Source of the DNA: Variovorax ginsengisoli
GTDB lineage: Bacteria; Pseudomonadota; Gammaproteobacteria; Burkholderiales; Burkholderiaceae_C
Direction: 5' to 3'
Assembly (NCBI RefSeq): GCF_030811835.1
Contig: NZ_JAUSRO010000003.1
Location: 310,001 to 374,000 of the forward strand
Length of the DNA: 64,000 bases
Each line of letters begins with the position of its first letter. Position 1 is the first letter of the stretch. The notes beneath the pieces are model-generated. The model did not search any database. It saw only the letters and a program-made list of their open reading frames with translations, and had not been told where the DNA came from. Below are positions 8,223 to 18,701 of this stretch, one piece after another. The translations under genes and the position numbers were made by a program.

Positions 8223-9629
8223 TCAGGCGGCGCGCTGCGCCGTGTCGTGCAATGCGTTGGCGCACACGCACACGCGGTTGCCGCCCGTCTTCTTGGCGGT
8301 GTACATCGCGTCGTCGGCACACCGGATGAGCTGCTTGTAGTCGGCGCCGTGCTCGGGGTAGCGGGCCACGCCGATGCTCGATGAAACGCGCACACGGTGG
8401 CCTTCGAGTTGGAAGGGCTGGTTCAAGATGGACCGGATCAGTTCTGCCGTGTCGACGGCGCCGGTGGCCGATGTATCGCCGTCGAGCAGGATCAGGAATT
8501 CATCGCCGCCGATGCGGCCCACCATGTCGGCACTCCCCACGCACTTTTTCATGCGCAGCGCCGCTTCCTGCAGCAAGAGGTCGCCGATGCCATGGCCCAG
8601 CATGTCGTTGACCTGCTTGAAGGTGTCCAGGTCCAGGTAGAGCACAGACAGGTGCCGGCCCTCGCGGCGCGCATGCACCAGGCTGCTTTGCAGGTGTCCA
8701 TGCAGCAGAGAGCGGTTGGGAAGGTCGGTGAGCGGGTCATGCCAGGCGATATGGCGCAGACGTTCCTCCATCTGCTTGCGCTCGATGGCCGAGGCCACCT
8801 GGACGGAGACGAACTGCAGCAGGTCGGCGTCCTGCTCTGTGTAGCGCACGTCACCGGTGTAGCTTTGAACGGCGAGCACGCCGATGGGACCGCCCTGTCC
8901 GTCCAGCGGCACACCCAGCCAGTCCAGCGAGTTGGTGCCCATGTCCACCTTGACCCGCGTGGGCAGAGGCGCCTGAGCGTCCGAGCGCAGAAGCAGGCGC
9001 TTGCCGGTGCGGATGACTTCCGAGCTCAATGTGCCCGAATCGAGCGCGCGCGGCGCGGGAGGGGCGTGGTAGGCGTCGACGTAATAGGGGAAGCTCAGCA
9101 GGCCACTGCGACGGTCGTAGAGCGCGACGAAGAAATTGCTTGCGGGCAGCAGGCCCGCGATGATCTCGTGGGCGCGAGCGAACAGGTCCGACAGGTCTGC
9201 AGCCGTATGGGCCGCCTCGGACACGGCGTACAGCGCCGCCTGCATCGACTCGGCACGCTTGCGTTCGGTCACGTCGCGCGCCACGCCCACGCGCATGGTG
9301 CCCGATTCCCACCATTGCGCCGACCACATGATGTGGACGAGGGTGCCGTCCTTGCGGACATAGCGGTTCTCGAAGTGTGCCTGGCTCTGGCCGGCGATCA
9401 CGTCGCGTGCTGCGGCGAGCGTGCGCTCCCGGTCCTCGGGGCAGACGAAATCGATCATCTGGCGTCCGGTCATTTCCTCGGGCTCGTACCCGAAGATGCG
9501 CCGAGCCGCGGCGCTCACGAAGATGAACCGGCCATCGAGATCCACCACGCAGATCGCGTCGACCATTCGTTCAATCACCTCGGAAAGAAACTCCTGGCCG
9601 TTCGGCGCGAGCTTGGACAAGTCGGTCAT
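8223..9629 (-). CDS. PAS-GAF-GGDEF diguanylate cyclase
   Basis: From ATG at 9629 (MTDLSKLAPNGQEF) the protein is 468 residues: PAS domain about 15-135 (VIERMVDAICVVDLDGRF, GYEPEEMTGR), GAF domain about 150-310, and a GGDEF domain from about 315. RIGGDEF at 374-378 is the intact active site, so it should make cyclic di-GMP from GTP. The position of the RxxD inhibitory site reads GSAD, so product inhibition through that site is unlikely. No transmembrane segment is present; it is probably a cytoplasmic sensor. Longer upstream frames extend into the neighbouring GTPase gene and are not credible starts. Confidence 0.88.
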   Translation of the reverse strand: MTDLSKLAPNGQEFLSEVIERMVDAICVVDLDGRFIFVSAAARRIFGYEPEEMTGRQMIDFVCPEDRERTLAAARDVIAGQSQAHFENRYVRKDGTLVHIMWSAQWWESGTMRVGVARDVTERKRAESMQAALYAVSEAAHTAADLSDLFARAHEIIAGLLPASNFFVALYDRRSGLLSFPYYVDAYHAPPAPRALDSGTLSSEVIRTGKRLLLRSDAQAPLPTRVKVDMGTNSLDWLGVPLDGQGGPIGVLAVQSYTGDVRYTEQDADLLQFVSVQVASAIERKQMEERLRHIAWHDPLTDLPNRSLLHGHLQSSLVHARREGRHLSVLYLDLDTFKQVNDMLGHGIGDLLLQEAALRMKKCVGSADMVGRIGGDEFLILLDGDTSATGAVDTAELIRSILNQPFQLEGHRVRVSSSIGVARYPEHGADYKQLIRCADDAMYTAKKTGGNRVCVCANALHDTAQRAA

Positions 9630-9639
9630 GCCTCGAAAT

Positions 9640-11106
9640 TCAGACGGGTGGCTGCATGCCGCATTTTGTAATACTTTGAATCGCCTGTGTGACGATATGC
9701 AACAAATCCGCTTTTTCCAGGTCGGCATGCTGGTTTTGTCTTGCGCCCAAAATGCCGCCTTTGGTGATGGCCCATTCGGGGTGAGAACGGGCCGGTTGCA
9801 CTGCCCGCAGGACGTCCGCGAGGGCGTGCGGCGGCACAGAGAAATGCGCATCTTCGGCGACCGGCTGGCCGGCGGCGGCATGACCGCGCCGAGCCAGTGC
9901 ATGCGCGAGTCGAAGCTGCCAGACCAGCAATACGCCCAATATCGCGTCTTCGACGCTCAGCTCCCGGATGTCGCGCAAGCGGTGAAGCAGCTTGCGCCCG
10001 AGCGGGCCCCACCCCTGGGCCAGCGCACCGCCGATGGCACCGCCCAGCGCCACACCCGCACCCAGCGACAGTCCAGCCACGGCCAGGTCGGCTGCGGCGC
10101 CGACCGCAGCGCCCACGGCAGCGCCCTTGCCCAAGCGGATGCCGGCGTCCTTCATTGCCTCGGGGCTGAAGAAATCCATGGACCATCGGCCCTCGACCGC
10201 CGGCAAGCGAGCCTCGCCCGCGTCACCTTCGCGAAAACCGTAGAGCGAGAGAAGATCGTCGGCGCAGCGCTGCGCTTGCGCAAAGACTTCTTGGCGCAGT
10301 GCCGCCACTGCGGCTTCGCGTGACGCCCCCGCACTGGCCGAGCCGGCGGGCAGGAGCCGGCGCAGGCTTGCCACGTCGATCAGCAGGCGCGCGATGCGTG
10401 TGGCGGCTGCCGTATCGCGCGACTGCGCCTCATGCGCCAGATGGCGCACCACCGCCTCCAGGTCTGCGCGGCGATGGCGCAGCAGCGTGACGAGGTCCTG
10501 GTACAGATCGCGCTCGGCACCGACGAAGGGTGCGGCGGCGTCGAAGCGCACCACCGCATGCAGCCCGTAGGCGGCGAGCAGGGCCTGCCAGTCGGCCGTG
10601 CGGGCCTGGGCATCGCGCACGAAGTTGAGCACCGGCAGCACCGGCTTGCCGCAGCCGCCGATGAGTTCGATCTCATCGCGAAATTTGGGCAGCACCGCCT
10701 CCCGCACATCGATCACCAGGAAGGCTGCGTCTGCATCGAGCAGCGTGCGCAGCACCTTGGCCTCTTGCTCGAAGTCACCTCGCGCTTCGGGCGATCGCAG
10801 GAAGCGGCGAATGCGCTCGGGCGGTGTGGTTGCACCTTCTTCACCATCGCCTTTGTGGCCGCTTTCGCCAAAAGCCTGCAGATGAGCACGCAGGCTCACT
10901 GCGTCTTCCAGGCCGGGGGTGTCGAAAAAGCGCAAGGCGGTGCGGCCGTCGCACTGCAGGTCGACGCTTTCCACATGCCGCGTGGTGCCGGGCCGTGGCG
11001 CGACTTCGCCGAAGTCCACACGCCGCGTCAGCGTGCGCAGCAGCGAGGTTTTGCCGGCGTTCGTGTGCCCGACCACCGCGATCAGGATCGGTGCAGTCGT
11101 CGTCAT
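9640..11106 (-). CDS. GTPase with DUF3482 domain
   Basis: 488 residues from the ATG at 11106. The N-terminal 200 residues form an Era/TrmE-like G domain: GHTNAGKTSLL (P-loop), PGTTRHV (switch I), DTPGLED (G3), and LNFVRD in the G4 position. The rest is the DUF3482 region with glycine/alanine-rich hydrophobic segments (GAAVGAAVGAAADLAVAG, GVALGGAIGGALAQG) that look membrane-associated. The start codon overlaps the stop of the DUF2868 gene (ATGA), so the two are translationally coupled. The pair occurs together in many betaproteobacteria; its role is not established. The much longer frame reaching 12153 is a shadow over the DUF2868 gene. Confidence 0.87.
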   Translation of the reverse strand: MTTTAPILIAVVGHTNAGKTSLLRTLTRRVDFGEVAPRPGTTRHVESVDLQCDGRTALRFFDTPGLEDAVSLRAHLQAFGESGHKGDGEEGATTPPERIRRFLRSPEARGDFEQEAKVLRTLLDADAAFLVIDVREAVLPKFRDEIELIGGCGKPVLPVLNFVRDAQARTADWQALLAAYGLHAVVRFDAAAPFVGAERDLYQDLVTLLRHRRADLEAVVRHLAHEAQSRDTAAATRIARLLIDVASLRRLLPAGSASAGASREAAVAALRQEVFAQAQRCADDLLSLYGFREGDAGEARLPAVEGRWSMDFFSPEAMKDAGIRLGKGAAVGAAVGAAADLAVAGLSLGAGVALGGAIGGALAQGWGPLGRKLLHRLRDIRELSVEDAILGVLLVWQLRLAHALARRGHAAAGQPVAEDAHFSVPPHALADVLRAVQPARSHPEWAITKGGILGARQNQHADLEKADLLHIVTQAIQSITKCGMQPPV

Positions 11107-12575
11107 GCAGCGGGTCCGCGCCCATATGGGCGTTCGTTGGCATGCGGGGTAGGCCCTGTGGGGCCCATCGGCTTCTCCGGTATGACGTCCGCGAGACGCT
11201 CGCTGGCCTGGAGCCCGCCCAGGCCTGTATCTGCCAGCCAGGTGCGCCAGCGCAGCACGCCAGTCGCGTCGGCCACGCCATCGCCGGCAGCCACCAGCCA
11301 GACGCGGCATTCGCCGCTGAGTGCGGCCACATCCCGCAGGAAGCGGGCCGTGCCTCGGTCGGGGCTGGCCGATGCGGCGCAGGCCACCAGCACACAGTGC
11401 GGACGGGCGTGTGCCAGCTGGTCGAGCACCGCGCGGCGCTGGGCCGCACTGCCATCGACGCGAGAGGTAACGAAACCCATCGCTTCCCACTGGATCGGTG
11501 GCCACGCCCAATCGCCAGGCAGCTCGAATGCGATGGCGAGCCTGGCATCGGTGACCTCGTTGCGTTGCAGGCCCCGCGGCGCCTGGGCGGGTGGCGCACC
11601 GGGATCGGCGTCGGTCACGCGCGCCGGGGCCATCGCGTCGAAGCGAGTCACCAGCTTGCGGTAGGCCGGCTCCGTGGTGTCGGGCGTCATACGCGCCCGC
11701 CGCAGGCGCCAGACGCCTGCGCACAGCAGCGCCAACAGTGCGCGTGGCAACAGCCCATAGCAGACGATGCAGCCGGTGAGCCACAGCGCCCAGGCGCGCT
11801 GACCCGCGCCGGGCATGGTGCTGCCGGCCGGCGTAGCGGCCAGCACGGCGTTCGCGTCGGGCACCGGGAAGCCGAACAGTGCCGGCAGCGCACCCAGCGC
11901 CTGAACTGCGCGCACGAAAAAGGCTGGCTCCAGAATGGTGCTTTCCCAGCTCAATGTGTAGTTGCGAAAGGCGAGGGCGAACAGCAGGGAGGCCAGCACG
12001 ACGGCAAACGAGAACGTCCAGATGGCGTGGCTCACGAAGCCCAATGCCCACGGCAGCAGCCTGGCACGTGCGAGCAGACGCGTGGCCGCACGCGCGAGCA
12101 CGGGCGCCTGCCCTGTGTGACCACCGGCCACGCGCGCAGTGAGAGCGAGCCACAGACCGCCGAAGGAGAACCGGAATGCGCCGGCGGGCAAAGCCAGGCC
12201 GACGACCCAGAGGGCGAGCGTGACCCCGTGCGCACCGAGCAGGCTGACGAGCGCCACCATCACGTTGATGCGCCGGTCACCGACGACTGTGCCAGCCAGC
12301 GAGAGGCCCGCCGTGACCACCAGCGCGACGAGGCCCAGCGCGACCCAGGGTGCGACGCCACGCGCGCGCTGCAAGGTGTGCTGCAGTCCGACGCGCTGGC
12401 CGAGTTCGCGGGCGCGTGCGGCAATGCGGCTGCCACTGTCCGCTGCGGCCGCTGCCGCCGTGCGCATGGCCTGCGCGTCTTCCAGTGGCCCGGCTTGCTC
12501 GATGAGTGCGATCGCTTCGATGAACAGTGCATCCTGGATGGCACCAGCGCGGGACTCACGCGACATGGACTTCAA
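11103..12575 (-). CDS. DUF2868 membrane protein
   Basis: 490 residues. Several hydrophobic segments are visible: VALGLVALVVTAGLSLAG, VNVMVALVSLLGAHGVTLALW-like stretches, AIWTFSFAVVLASLLFALAF and LWLTGCIVCYGLLPRALLAL, so it is an inner-membrane protein. A long soluble C-terminal region follows with VDGSAAQRRAVLDQLAHARP and a Rossmann-like CVLVACAAS segment. It belongs to DUF2868, regularly found directly before a DUF3482 GTPase as here. The pair may form a membrane complex regulated by GTP; the function is unknown. The 3' end overlaps the GTPase start by 4 bases. Confidence 0.85.
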   Translation of the reverse strand: MKSMSRESRAGAIQDALFIEAIALIEQAGPLEDAQAMRTAAAAAADSGSRIAARARELGQRVGLQHTLQRARGVAPWVALGLVALVVTAGLSLAGTVVGDRRINVMVALVSLLGAHGVTLALWVVGLALPAGAFRFSFGGLWLALTARVAGGHTGQAPVLARAATRLLARARLLPWALGFVSHAIWTFSFAVVLASLLFALAFRNYTLSWESTILEPAFFVRAVQALGALPALFGFPVPDANAVLAATPAGSTMPGAGQRAWALWLTGCIVCYGLLPRALLALLCAGVWRLRRARMTPDTTEPAYRKLVTRFDAMAPARVTDADPGAPPAQAPRGLQRNEVTDARLAIAFELPGDWAWPPIQWEAMGFVTSRVDGSAAQRRAVLDQLAHARPHCVLVACAASASPDRGTARFLRDVAALSGECRVWLVAAGDGVADATGVLRWRTWLADTGLGGLQASERLADVIPEKPMGPTGPTPHANERPYGRGPAA

Positions 12576-12701
12576 CGGCTTCCCTTCGAGGCATACAGCG
12601 GCCGGCGAGGCGGCGGGCTGGAAATTATGCCCGGCCCCCGTGCGTGCGCCTGGCTGACGCGCCGCACGATCGACATGGCCTCACGTTCCGCCGCGAACAC
12701 G

Positions 12702-12728
12702 AAAAAAAAGGCTGCACAACGGCAGCCT
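12702..12728 (-). terminator. Intrinsic terminator downstream of the 24-residue peptide gene
   Basis: On the minus strand a 7-bp stem AGGCTGC/GCAGCCT (12728-12722 paired with 12715-12709) with a 6-base loop is followed by a run of eight T. It ends the minus-strand unit before the DUF2868 start at 12575. Confidence 0.85.
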
Positions 12729-12765
12729 GGAGCCAGCCCGGGGGCCGGAAGGTCTTGTAGTCTTT

Positions 12766-12840
12766 TCAGCGCAGTCCAAAGAAGGACAGTACGGCGACCA
12801 CGACCACGACCAGACCGACGATGTAGATGATTGAATTCAC
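12766..12840 (-). CDS. 24-residue single-pass membrane peptide
   Basis: A GTG start at 12840 is preceded at 7 bases by GAGGAG, an excellent ribosome-binding site. The frame encodes 24 residues: MNSIIYIVGLVVVVV followed by AVLSFFGLR, then TGA. Almost the whole peptide is one hydrophobic helix with a C-terminal arginine, as in small bacterial membrane proteins. It lies 108 bases downstream of the ABC transporter gene on the same strand and 37 bases before a strong intrinsic terminator, so it is likely the last gene of that transcript. A 7-bp hairpin (12862-12868 with 12877-12883) sits just upstream of its ribosome-binding site. Similar short peptides occur in related genomes as far as I recall; the function is unknown. 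Confidence 0.72.
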   Translation of the reverse strand: MNSIIYIVGLVVVVVAVLSFFGLR

Positions 12841-12948
12841 GGGCTAACTCCTCTTTGTTGACGATGCGCACAGCTTCGCATCGACGCTGGGATTTGCTGT
12901 CGGCAACAGCCGGGGCGCTCTGTAGGACTCTCCACAGAACCGGCAGGG

Positions 12949-14787
<1,839 letters not shown>

Positions 14788-14917
14788 GGGCGCGGTCTCC
14801 AGTCAGGTGCCTACTGTAGCGGGCAAGCAACGACCTGTCGGGCGCGGGGGCTTGGCCTGGCCGGGAGAGTCAGGTGGATGTCAGCCGTTTGCATGGACGC
14901 GACGTTGTAAGGCGACG

Positions 14918-15454
14918 ATGAGTACCTTGCCTCGCATCCACCCCACCCAGGAATCCGCCCGCCTGGCCGACCTCCGGCGTTTGGGTGTGCTCGATTCACT
15001 CGAGGAACAGGCGTACGACGACATCACGCGCATGGCCGCCACCGTGTGCGGCACGCCAATGGCATTGATCACACTGGTCGACGACCGACGCCAGTGGTTC
15101 AAGTCGCGCATCGGCGTGCAGCAGACAGAGACGCCGCGCGAGGTGTCTTTCTGTGCCCACGCGATGGCCCAGCCTGACCAGCCGCTGGTGATCGAAGACA
15201 CCGCCAAGGACGAGCGCTTCGTCGCCAATCCGCTGGTGACGGGCGAGCCGCACATCCGCTTCTATGCGGGCGCACCCTTGGTCACTGCCGCTGGCCAGGC
15301 GCTGGGCACTGTTTGCGTGCTCGACTCCCGGCCGCGCGCGATCTCCGACCACCAGCTGGAGCAACTGCAGTTCATGGCGCAGCAGGTCGTGGTGATGCTC
15401 GAGGCCCGCGCCACCCAGGCGCTGGAGGCGGCGAGCCCGCCCCTCAGCCCATAG
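14918..15454 (+). CDS. GAF domain protein
   Basis: 178 residues from ATG at 14918 (MSTLPRIHPTQESARLADL). It is a single GAF domain with the motif series typical of N-terminal sensor modules of light/redox signalling proteins: LDSLEEQAYDDITR, ALITLVDDRRQWFKS, VSFCAHAM, DERFVANPLV and FYAGAPLV. No output domain follows, so it probably acts as a stand-alone ligand or redox sensor. It is divergent from the ABC exporter, and its end overlaps the stop of the MocR gene by 11 bases (convergent). Confidence 0.85.
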   Translation: MSTLPRIHPTQESARLADLRRLGVLDSLEEQAYDDITRMAATVCGTPMALITLVDDRRQWFKSRIGVQQTETPREVSFCAHAMAQPDQPLVIEDTAKDERFVANPLVTGEPHIRFYAGAPLVTAAGQALGTVCVLDSRPRAISDHQLEQLQFMAQQVVVMLEARATQALEAASPPLSP

Positions 15455-16865
15455 CTGTGCGCCGATGCTTGTGGGCCTCCTGTGCCAGGAAGCGGTACAG
15501 CTTGGGGTCGTGCGCATAGCCGACGTTGAAGCGCAGCCAGGGCGTGGGGCGGATGTCGGTGCGAAACAGGTCGCCGGGTGCGAGCAGGAAGCCTTCGCCG
15601 ATGGCGCGCTGCGCCAGGGCACGCATGTCGACGTCGTCTCGCTCGAAGCGGGCCCAGAGGAACGGGCCGCCCGCTGGCCGCATGAAGAGTTGCATGCCGG
15701 CGGCTTCAAGCCCGTCGCAGACGGCCACCTGTGCCTGCTGCAGCCGTTCGGCCAGCCGCGACAGGTGTGCCCGGTAATGTCCCTCCACCAGCACGCCGTG
15801 CAGCAGTTTCTCGCTGAGTTCGGAGGTGGTGAGGCTGCTCACCATCTTCTGGTAGATCAGCTTTTCGGCGAACTCCTCGTTGCAGGCCACGAAGCCCACG
15901 CGCAGGCTGGGTGAGACGGTCTTGGAAAAGCTGCCGACGTGGATGACGCGCTGCAGGCGGTCAAGGCTGGCCAGCGACGTCGCGCCCGGCGGCTCCAGCC
16001 CGGCCATGGCGTCGTTGTCGACGATGCGAAAGTCCAACTGCTCGGCCAGCCGCAGCATCTGGTAGGCCACGGCCGGCGTGCATTGGCTGCCCGTCGGGTT
16101 GTGCAGGTTGCTGGTGGTGAAGAACGCCTTGGCGCCGTGCCGCTGCGCCAGGGTCTGCAGCGCCTGCAGGTCGGGGCCGTGCACCGTGCGTTCAACGCCC
16201 ACGAGCTTCAGGTCGAGCGAACGCAGCATCGCGAACAGGTTGGTCGAACTCGGCTCGTCGACCAGCACCACGTCGCGCGGCTGCAGCAGGCACCTGGCGA
16301 TCAGCAACAGGGCCTGCGAGGCGCCGTGCGTCAGCACGATCTGGTGGGGCGCGGTGTCGATGCCTTTTTGCGCGAGCAGCGTCTGGATCTGCTGGCGCAG
16401 CGGCAAGTAACCGTACGGTGTGCCGTAGTTGGCCAGGCCGGCTGCGGACTTGCGTGCGAGCGCCGCCAGCGATCGACGCACACCGTCTATATGCAGCATC
16501 TCAGGAGGCACCCAGCCGCAGCCGGCATTCAGCAAGGTGCGGTCGTCTTCATACACGTGCTTGAGGAGCCACAGCGAATCGACCGAGGTTCGTCCCAGGA
16601 AGGGCTTGCGCCGCGGGGCGGCGTCGCGTTCGACCGCCGCGACGTAGTAGCCGCTGGCCGGCCGTGCCTCGACGTGGCCTTCGGCGACCAGTCGCTGGTA
16701 GGCGTTCGTCACGGTCATCGTGCTGACCGCGCTCGTCTTGGCGAGTGCGCGCACCGACGGCAGCCTGTCGCCCGGCTGCAGGGCGCTGGAGCGGATCTGG
16801 GCCAGGAGCGCGTCGTAGACCTGGCGGACCAGGGGCGTCGGGAGCAGGGGGTCGATGGCGATCAT
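15444..16865 (-). CDS. MocR/GntR-family regulator with aminotransferase domain
   Basis: 473 residues from ATG at 16865 (MIAIDPLLPTPLVRQVYDALL). The N-terminal 75 residues are a GntR winged helix (LQPGDRLPSVRALAKTSAVS, TVTNAYQRLVAEGHVEAR). The rest is a fold-type I aminotransferase domain with the PLP lysine in HVGSFSKTVSPSLRVG and the aspartate in IVDNDAMAGL. MocR proteins usually regulate a nearby amino-acid or amine operon in response to PLP adducts. It is divergent from the peptide ABC operon at 17050, its likely target. Longer upstream frames were rejected because the GntR domain begins at this Met. Confidence 0.9.
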   Translation of the reverse strand: MIAIDPLLPTPLVRQVYDALLAQIRSSALQPGDRLPSVRALAKTSAVSTMTVTNAYQRLVAEGHVEARPASGYYVAAVERDAAPRRKPFLGRTSVDSLWLLKHVYEDDRTLLNAGCGWVPPEMLHIDGVRRSLAALARKSAAGLANYGTPYGYLPLRQQIQTLLAQKGIDTAPHQIVLTHGASQALLLIARCLLQPRDVVLVDEPSSTNLFAMLRSLDLKLVGVERTVHGPDLQALQTLAQRHGAKAFFTTSNLHNPTGSQCTPAVAYQMLRLAEQLDFRIVDNDAMAGLEPPGATSLASLDRLQRVIHVGSFSKTVSPSLRVGFVACNEEFAEKLIYQKMVSSLTTSELSEKLLHGVLVEGHYRAHLSRLAERLQQAQVAVCDGLEAAGMQLFMRPAGGPFLWARFERDDVDMRALAQRAIGEGFLLAPGDLFRTDIRPTPWLRFNVGYAHDPKLYRFLAQEAHKHRRTAMG

Positions 16866-17049
16866 GGCTGGAGGATGAGCAGGAAGAGGTCGCGGCAGGC
16901 ACCGCATGCACGCTTCGTGTGCAAAACAGGCCCCAACTGAGGGACGGGTGCGCACTGTTCTACTACAGACCTCACAAACTGTACATATACATTTCCCCGC
17001 AATGCTGCCCCAATAACGGCTTCCGATCCACCTTCGCATCACAAAGCCC
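16866..17049. promoter_or_regulatory. Divergent control region of MocR gene and peptide-import operon
   Basis: 184 bases between divergent starts. The segment 16950-16995 is AT-richer than its surroundings. It contains a short palindrome TGTACATATACA at 16980-16991 and a related TACAGA at 16964-16969. MocR regulators bind such short repeats, so this is a plausible operator; no convincing -35/-10 pair can be assigned. Confidence 0.4.
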
Positions 17050-18642
17050 ATGCAGCAACTTCCGAACTCCTTGGCGCGCCGTCTTTCCCGTTGGGGCATC
17101 GCCGCACTGCTGGTCGGCGCGGCCGCGTCGCCCGCGTTGGCGCAGACCACGCTCAAGATCATCCCGAGCAGCAACATCACGGTGCTCGACCCGATCTGGA
17201 CGACCGCGTACGTGACGCGCAACTTCGGCTACATGGTCTACGACACCTTGTTCGCGACCGACCTCGAAGGCCACATCAAGCCGCAAATGGTCGACAAGTG
17301 GAAGGTGTCGGCGGACAACAAGACCTGGACCTTCACGTTGCGCGATGGCCTGGAGTTCCATGATGGCAAGCCAGTCACTGGCGAGGACGTGATTGCGTCG
17401 ATCAAGCGCTGGGCCAGCCGCGACACCTTCGGTGCCCAGCTCGCCAAGAACACTGAGCGTTACGAAACGCCCGATGCCAAGACCTTCGTCATCGTGCTGA
17501 AGGAACCCTTCGGCCTGGTGCTCGAAGCGCTGGGCAAGCCCTCGTCCAATGTGCCTTTCATCATGCCCAAGCGGGTGGCCGACACACCCGGCGACGTGCA
17601 GATCAAGGAATCGATCGGCTCGGGCCCCTATGTGTTCAAGGCCGACGAGTTCCGCCCGGGCGAGCGCGTGGTGTTCACCAAGAACACGCGCTACAAGCCG
17701 CGTGCGGAAGCGCCATCGGGCACGGCGGGCGGCAAGAACGTGTATGTGGACCGCGTCGAGTGGCTCATCATCCGCGACGCACAGACCCAGATGAACGCGC
17801 TGCTCAATGGCGAGGCCGACATCCTGGAGCAGCCCGCGTTCGAGCAGTACGCCACGCTGCGCACCAACCCGGACATCAAGCTGGTCGACGCCCAGCCGGC
17901 CGGCAACCAGTTCATCCTGCGCTTCAACTTCCTGCAGCCTCCCTTCAACAACGAAAAGGTGCGTCGCGCCGCGATGCTGGCCTTGGGCCAGGAGGCCTTC
18001 CTGCGCACCCAGGTCGGCACGCCGGGCCTCACGCGCTACTGCAAGAGCATGTTCCCGTGCGGCACGCTGTTCGAGTCGGAGCAGACCGGCGAGTACACCG
18101 GCGTTGCAAACCCGACCAAGGCCAAGGCGCTGCTGGCCGAAGCCGGCTACAAGGGCGAGCCCGTGGTGCTGATGCGCCCGACCGACAACCCCACCATCGG
18201 CAAGCTGCCGCTGGTGGCCAAGCAGCAGTTGGAGCAGGCCGGTTTCAAGGTCGACATGCAGGCGATGGACTGGTCGACGCTGGTCGCGCGCCGCGCCAAG
18301 AAGGACGCGCCTTCGGCCGGCGGCTGGAGCGCCTTCATGACCTCGTGGACCGCGTCGGACATCCTCAACCCGATCACCATGGCGATGATGAACGCCACCG
18401 GCGACAAGGGGTGGTTCGGCTGGCAGACCGACGCCAAGCTCGAAGAGATCAAGGTCCAGTTCACGCAGGCCAAGACCGACGCCGAGAAGAGGAAGCTGGC
18501 CGCCGCCGCCCAGTTGCGCGCCTTCGAGACCGCGACCCACGTGCCGGTCGGCCAGTACAACCAGCCTGCTGCCGTGCGCAAGAACATCGACGGCCTGGTG
18601 CCGGCGGGTGCCCAGGTGTACTGGAACATCAAGAAGCAATAA
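17050..18642 (+). CDS. ABC transporter periplasmic binding protein, peptide/opine type (SBP_bac_5)
   Basis: 530 residues with an N-terminal signal peptide (LARRLSRWGIAALLVGAAAS, cleavage after ALA). The mature protein follows family 5 binding proteins: ITVLDPIWTTAYVTRNFGYMV, WKVSADNKTWTFTLRDGLEFHDG (the conserved DGVxFHDG-type motif) and MQAMDWSTLVARR. These proteins deliver peptides, glutathione, nickel or opines to DppBC-type permeases. First gene of an operon with two permeases, a fused ATPase, azlCD and an amidase. A hairpin follows its stop codon. Confidence 0.92.
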   Translation: MQQLPNSLARRLSRWGIAALLVGAAASPALAQTTLKIIPSSNITVLDPIWTTAYVTRNFGYMVYDTLFATDLEGHIKPQMVDKWKVSADNKTWTFTLRDGLEFHDGKPVTGEDVIASIKRWASRDTFGAQLAKNTERYETPDAKTFVIVLKEPFGLVLEALGKPSSNVPFIMPKRVADTPGDVQIKESIGSGPYVFKADEFRPGERVVFTKNTRYKPRAEAPSGTAGGKNVYVDRVEWLIIRDAQTQMNALLNGEADILEQPAFEQYATLRTNPDIKLVDAQPAGNQFILRFNFLQPPFNNEKVRRAAMLALGQEAFLRTQVGTPGLTRYCKSMFPCGTLFESEQTGEYTGVANPTKAKALLAEAGYKGEPVVLMRPTDNPTIGKLPLVAKQQLEQAGFKVDMQAMDWSTLVARRAKKDAPSAGGWSAFMTSWTASDILNPITMAMMNATGDKGWFGWQTDAKLEEIKVQFTQAKTDAEKRKLAAAAQLRAFETATHVPVGQYNQPAAVRKNIDGLVPAGAQVYWNIKKQ

Positions 18643-18655
18643 GCCACACCACCTG

Positions 18656-18685
18656 AAGACGGTGCGCCTGGCGCGCGCCGTCTTT
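18656..18685 (+). promoter_or_regulatory. Intercistronic hairpin between binding protein and permease genes
   Basis: A 12-bp stem (18656-18667 with 18672-18683, one G-U pair) and a 4-base loop CTGG lie in the 59-base gap. Only a short T stretch follows, so it is probably a partial terminator or mRNA-stabilising structure that lets the binding protein be made in excess over the permease. Confidence 0.6.
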
Positions 18686-18701
18686 GTCCGGAGTTTTTCC
18701 C

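Noticed and set aside
11107-12153. N-terminal extension of the DUF3482 GTPase
   Set aside because: The extension is the out-of-frame image of the DUF2868 gene; the G domain begins at the ATG at 11106, which overlaps the upstream stop as in coupled pairs.
10824-12830. 668-codon plus-strand frame over the DUF2868/DUF3482 pair
   Set aside because: Antisense shadow with biased composition; the opposite genes have clear motifs and coupled starts.
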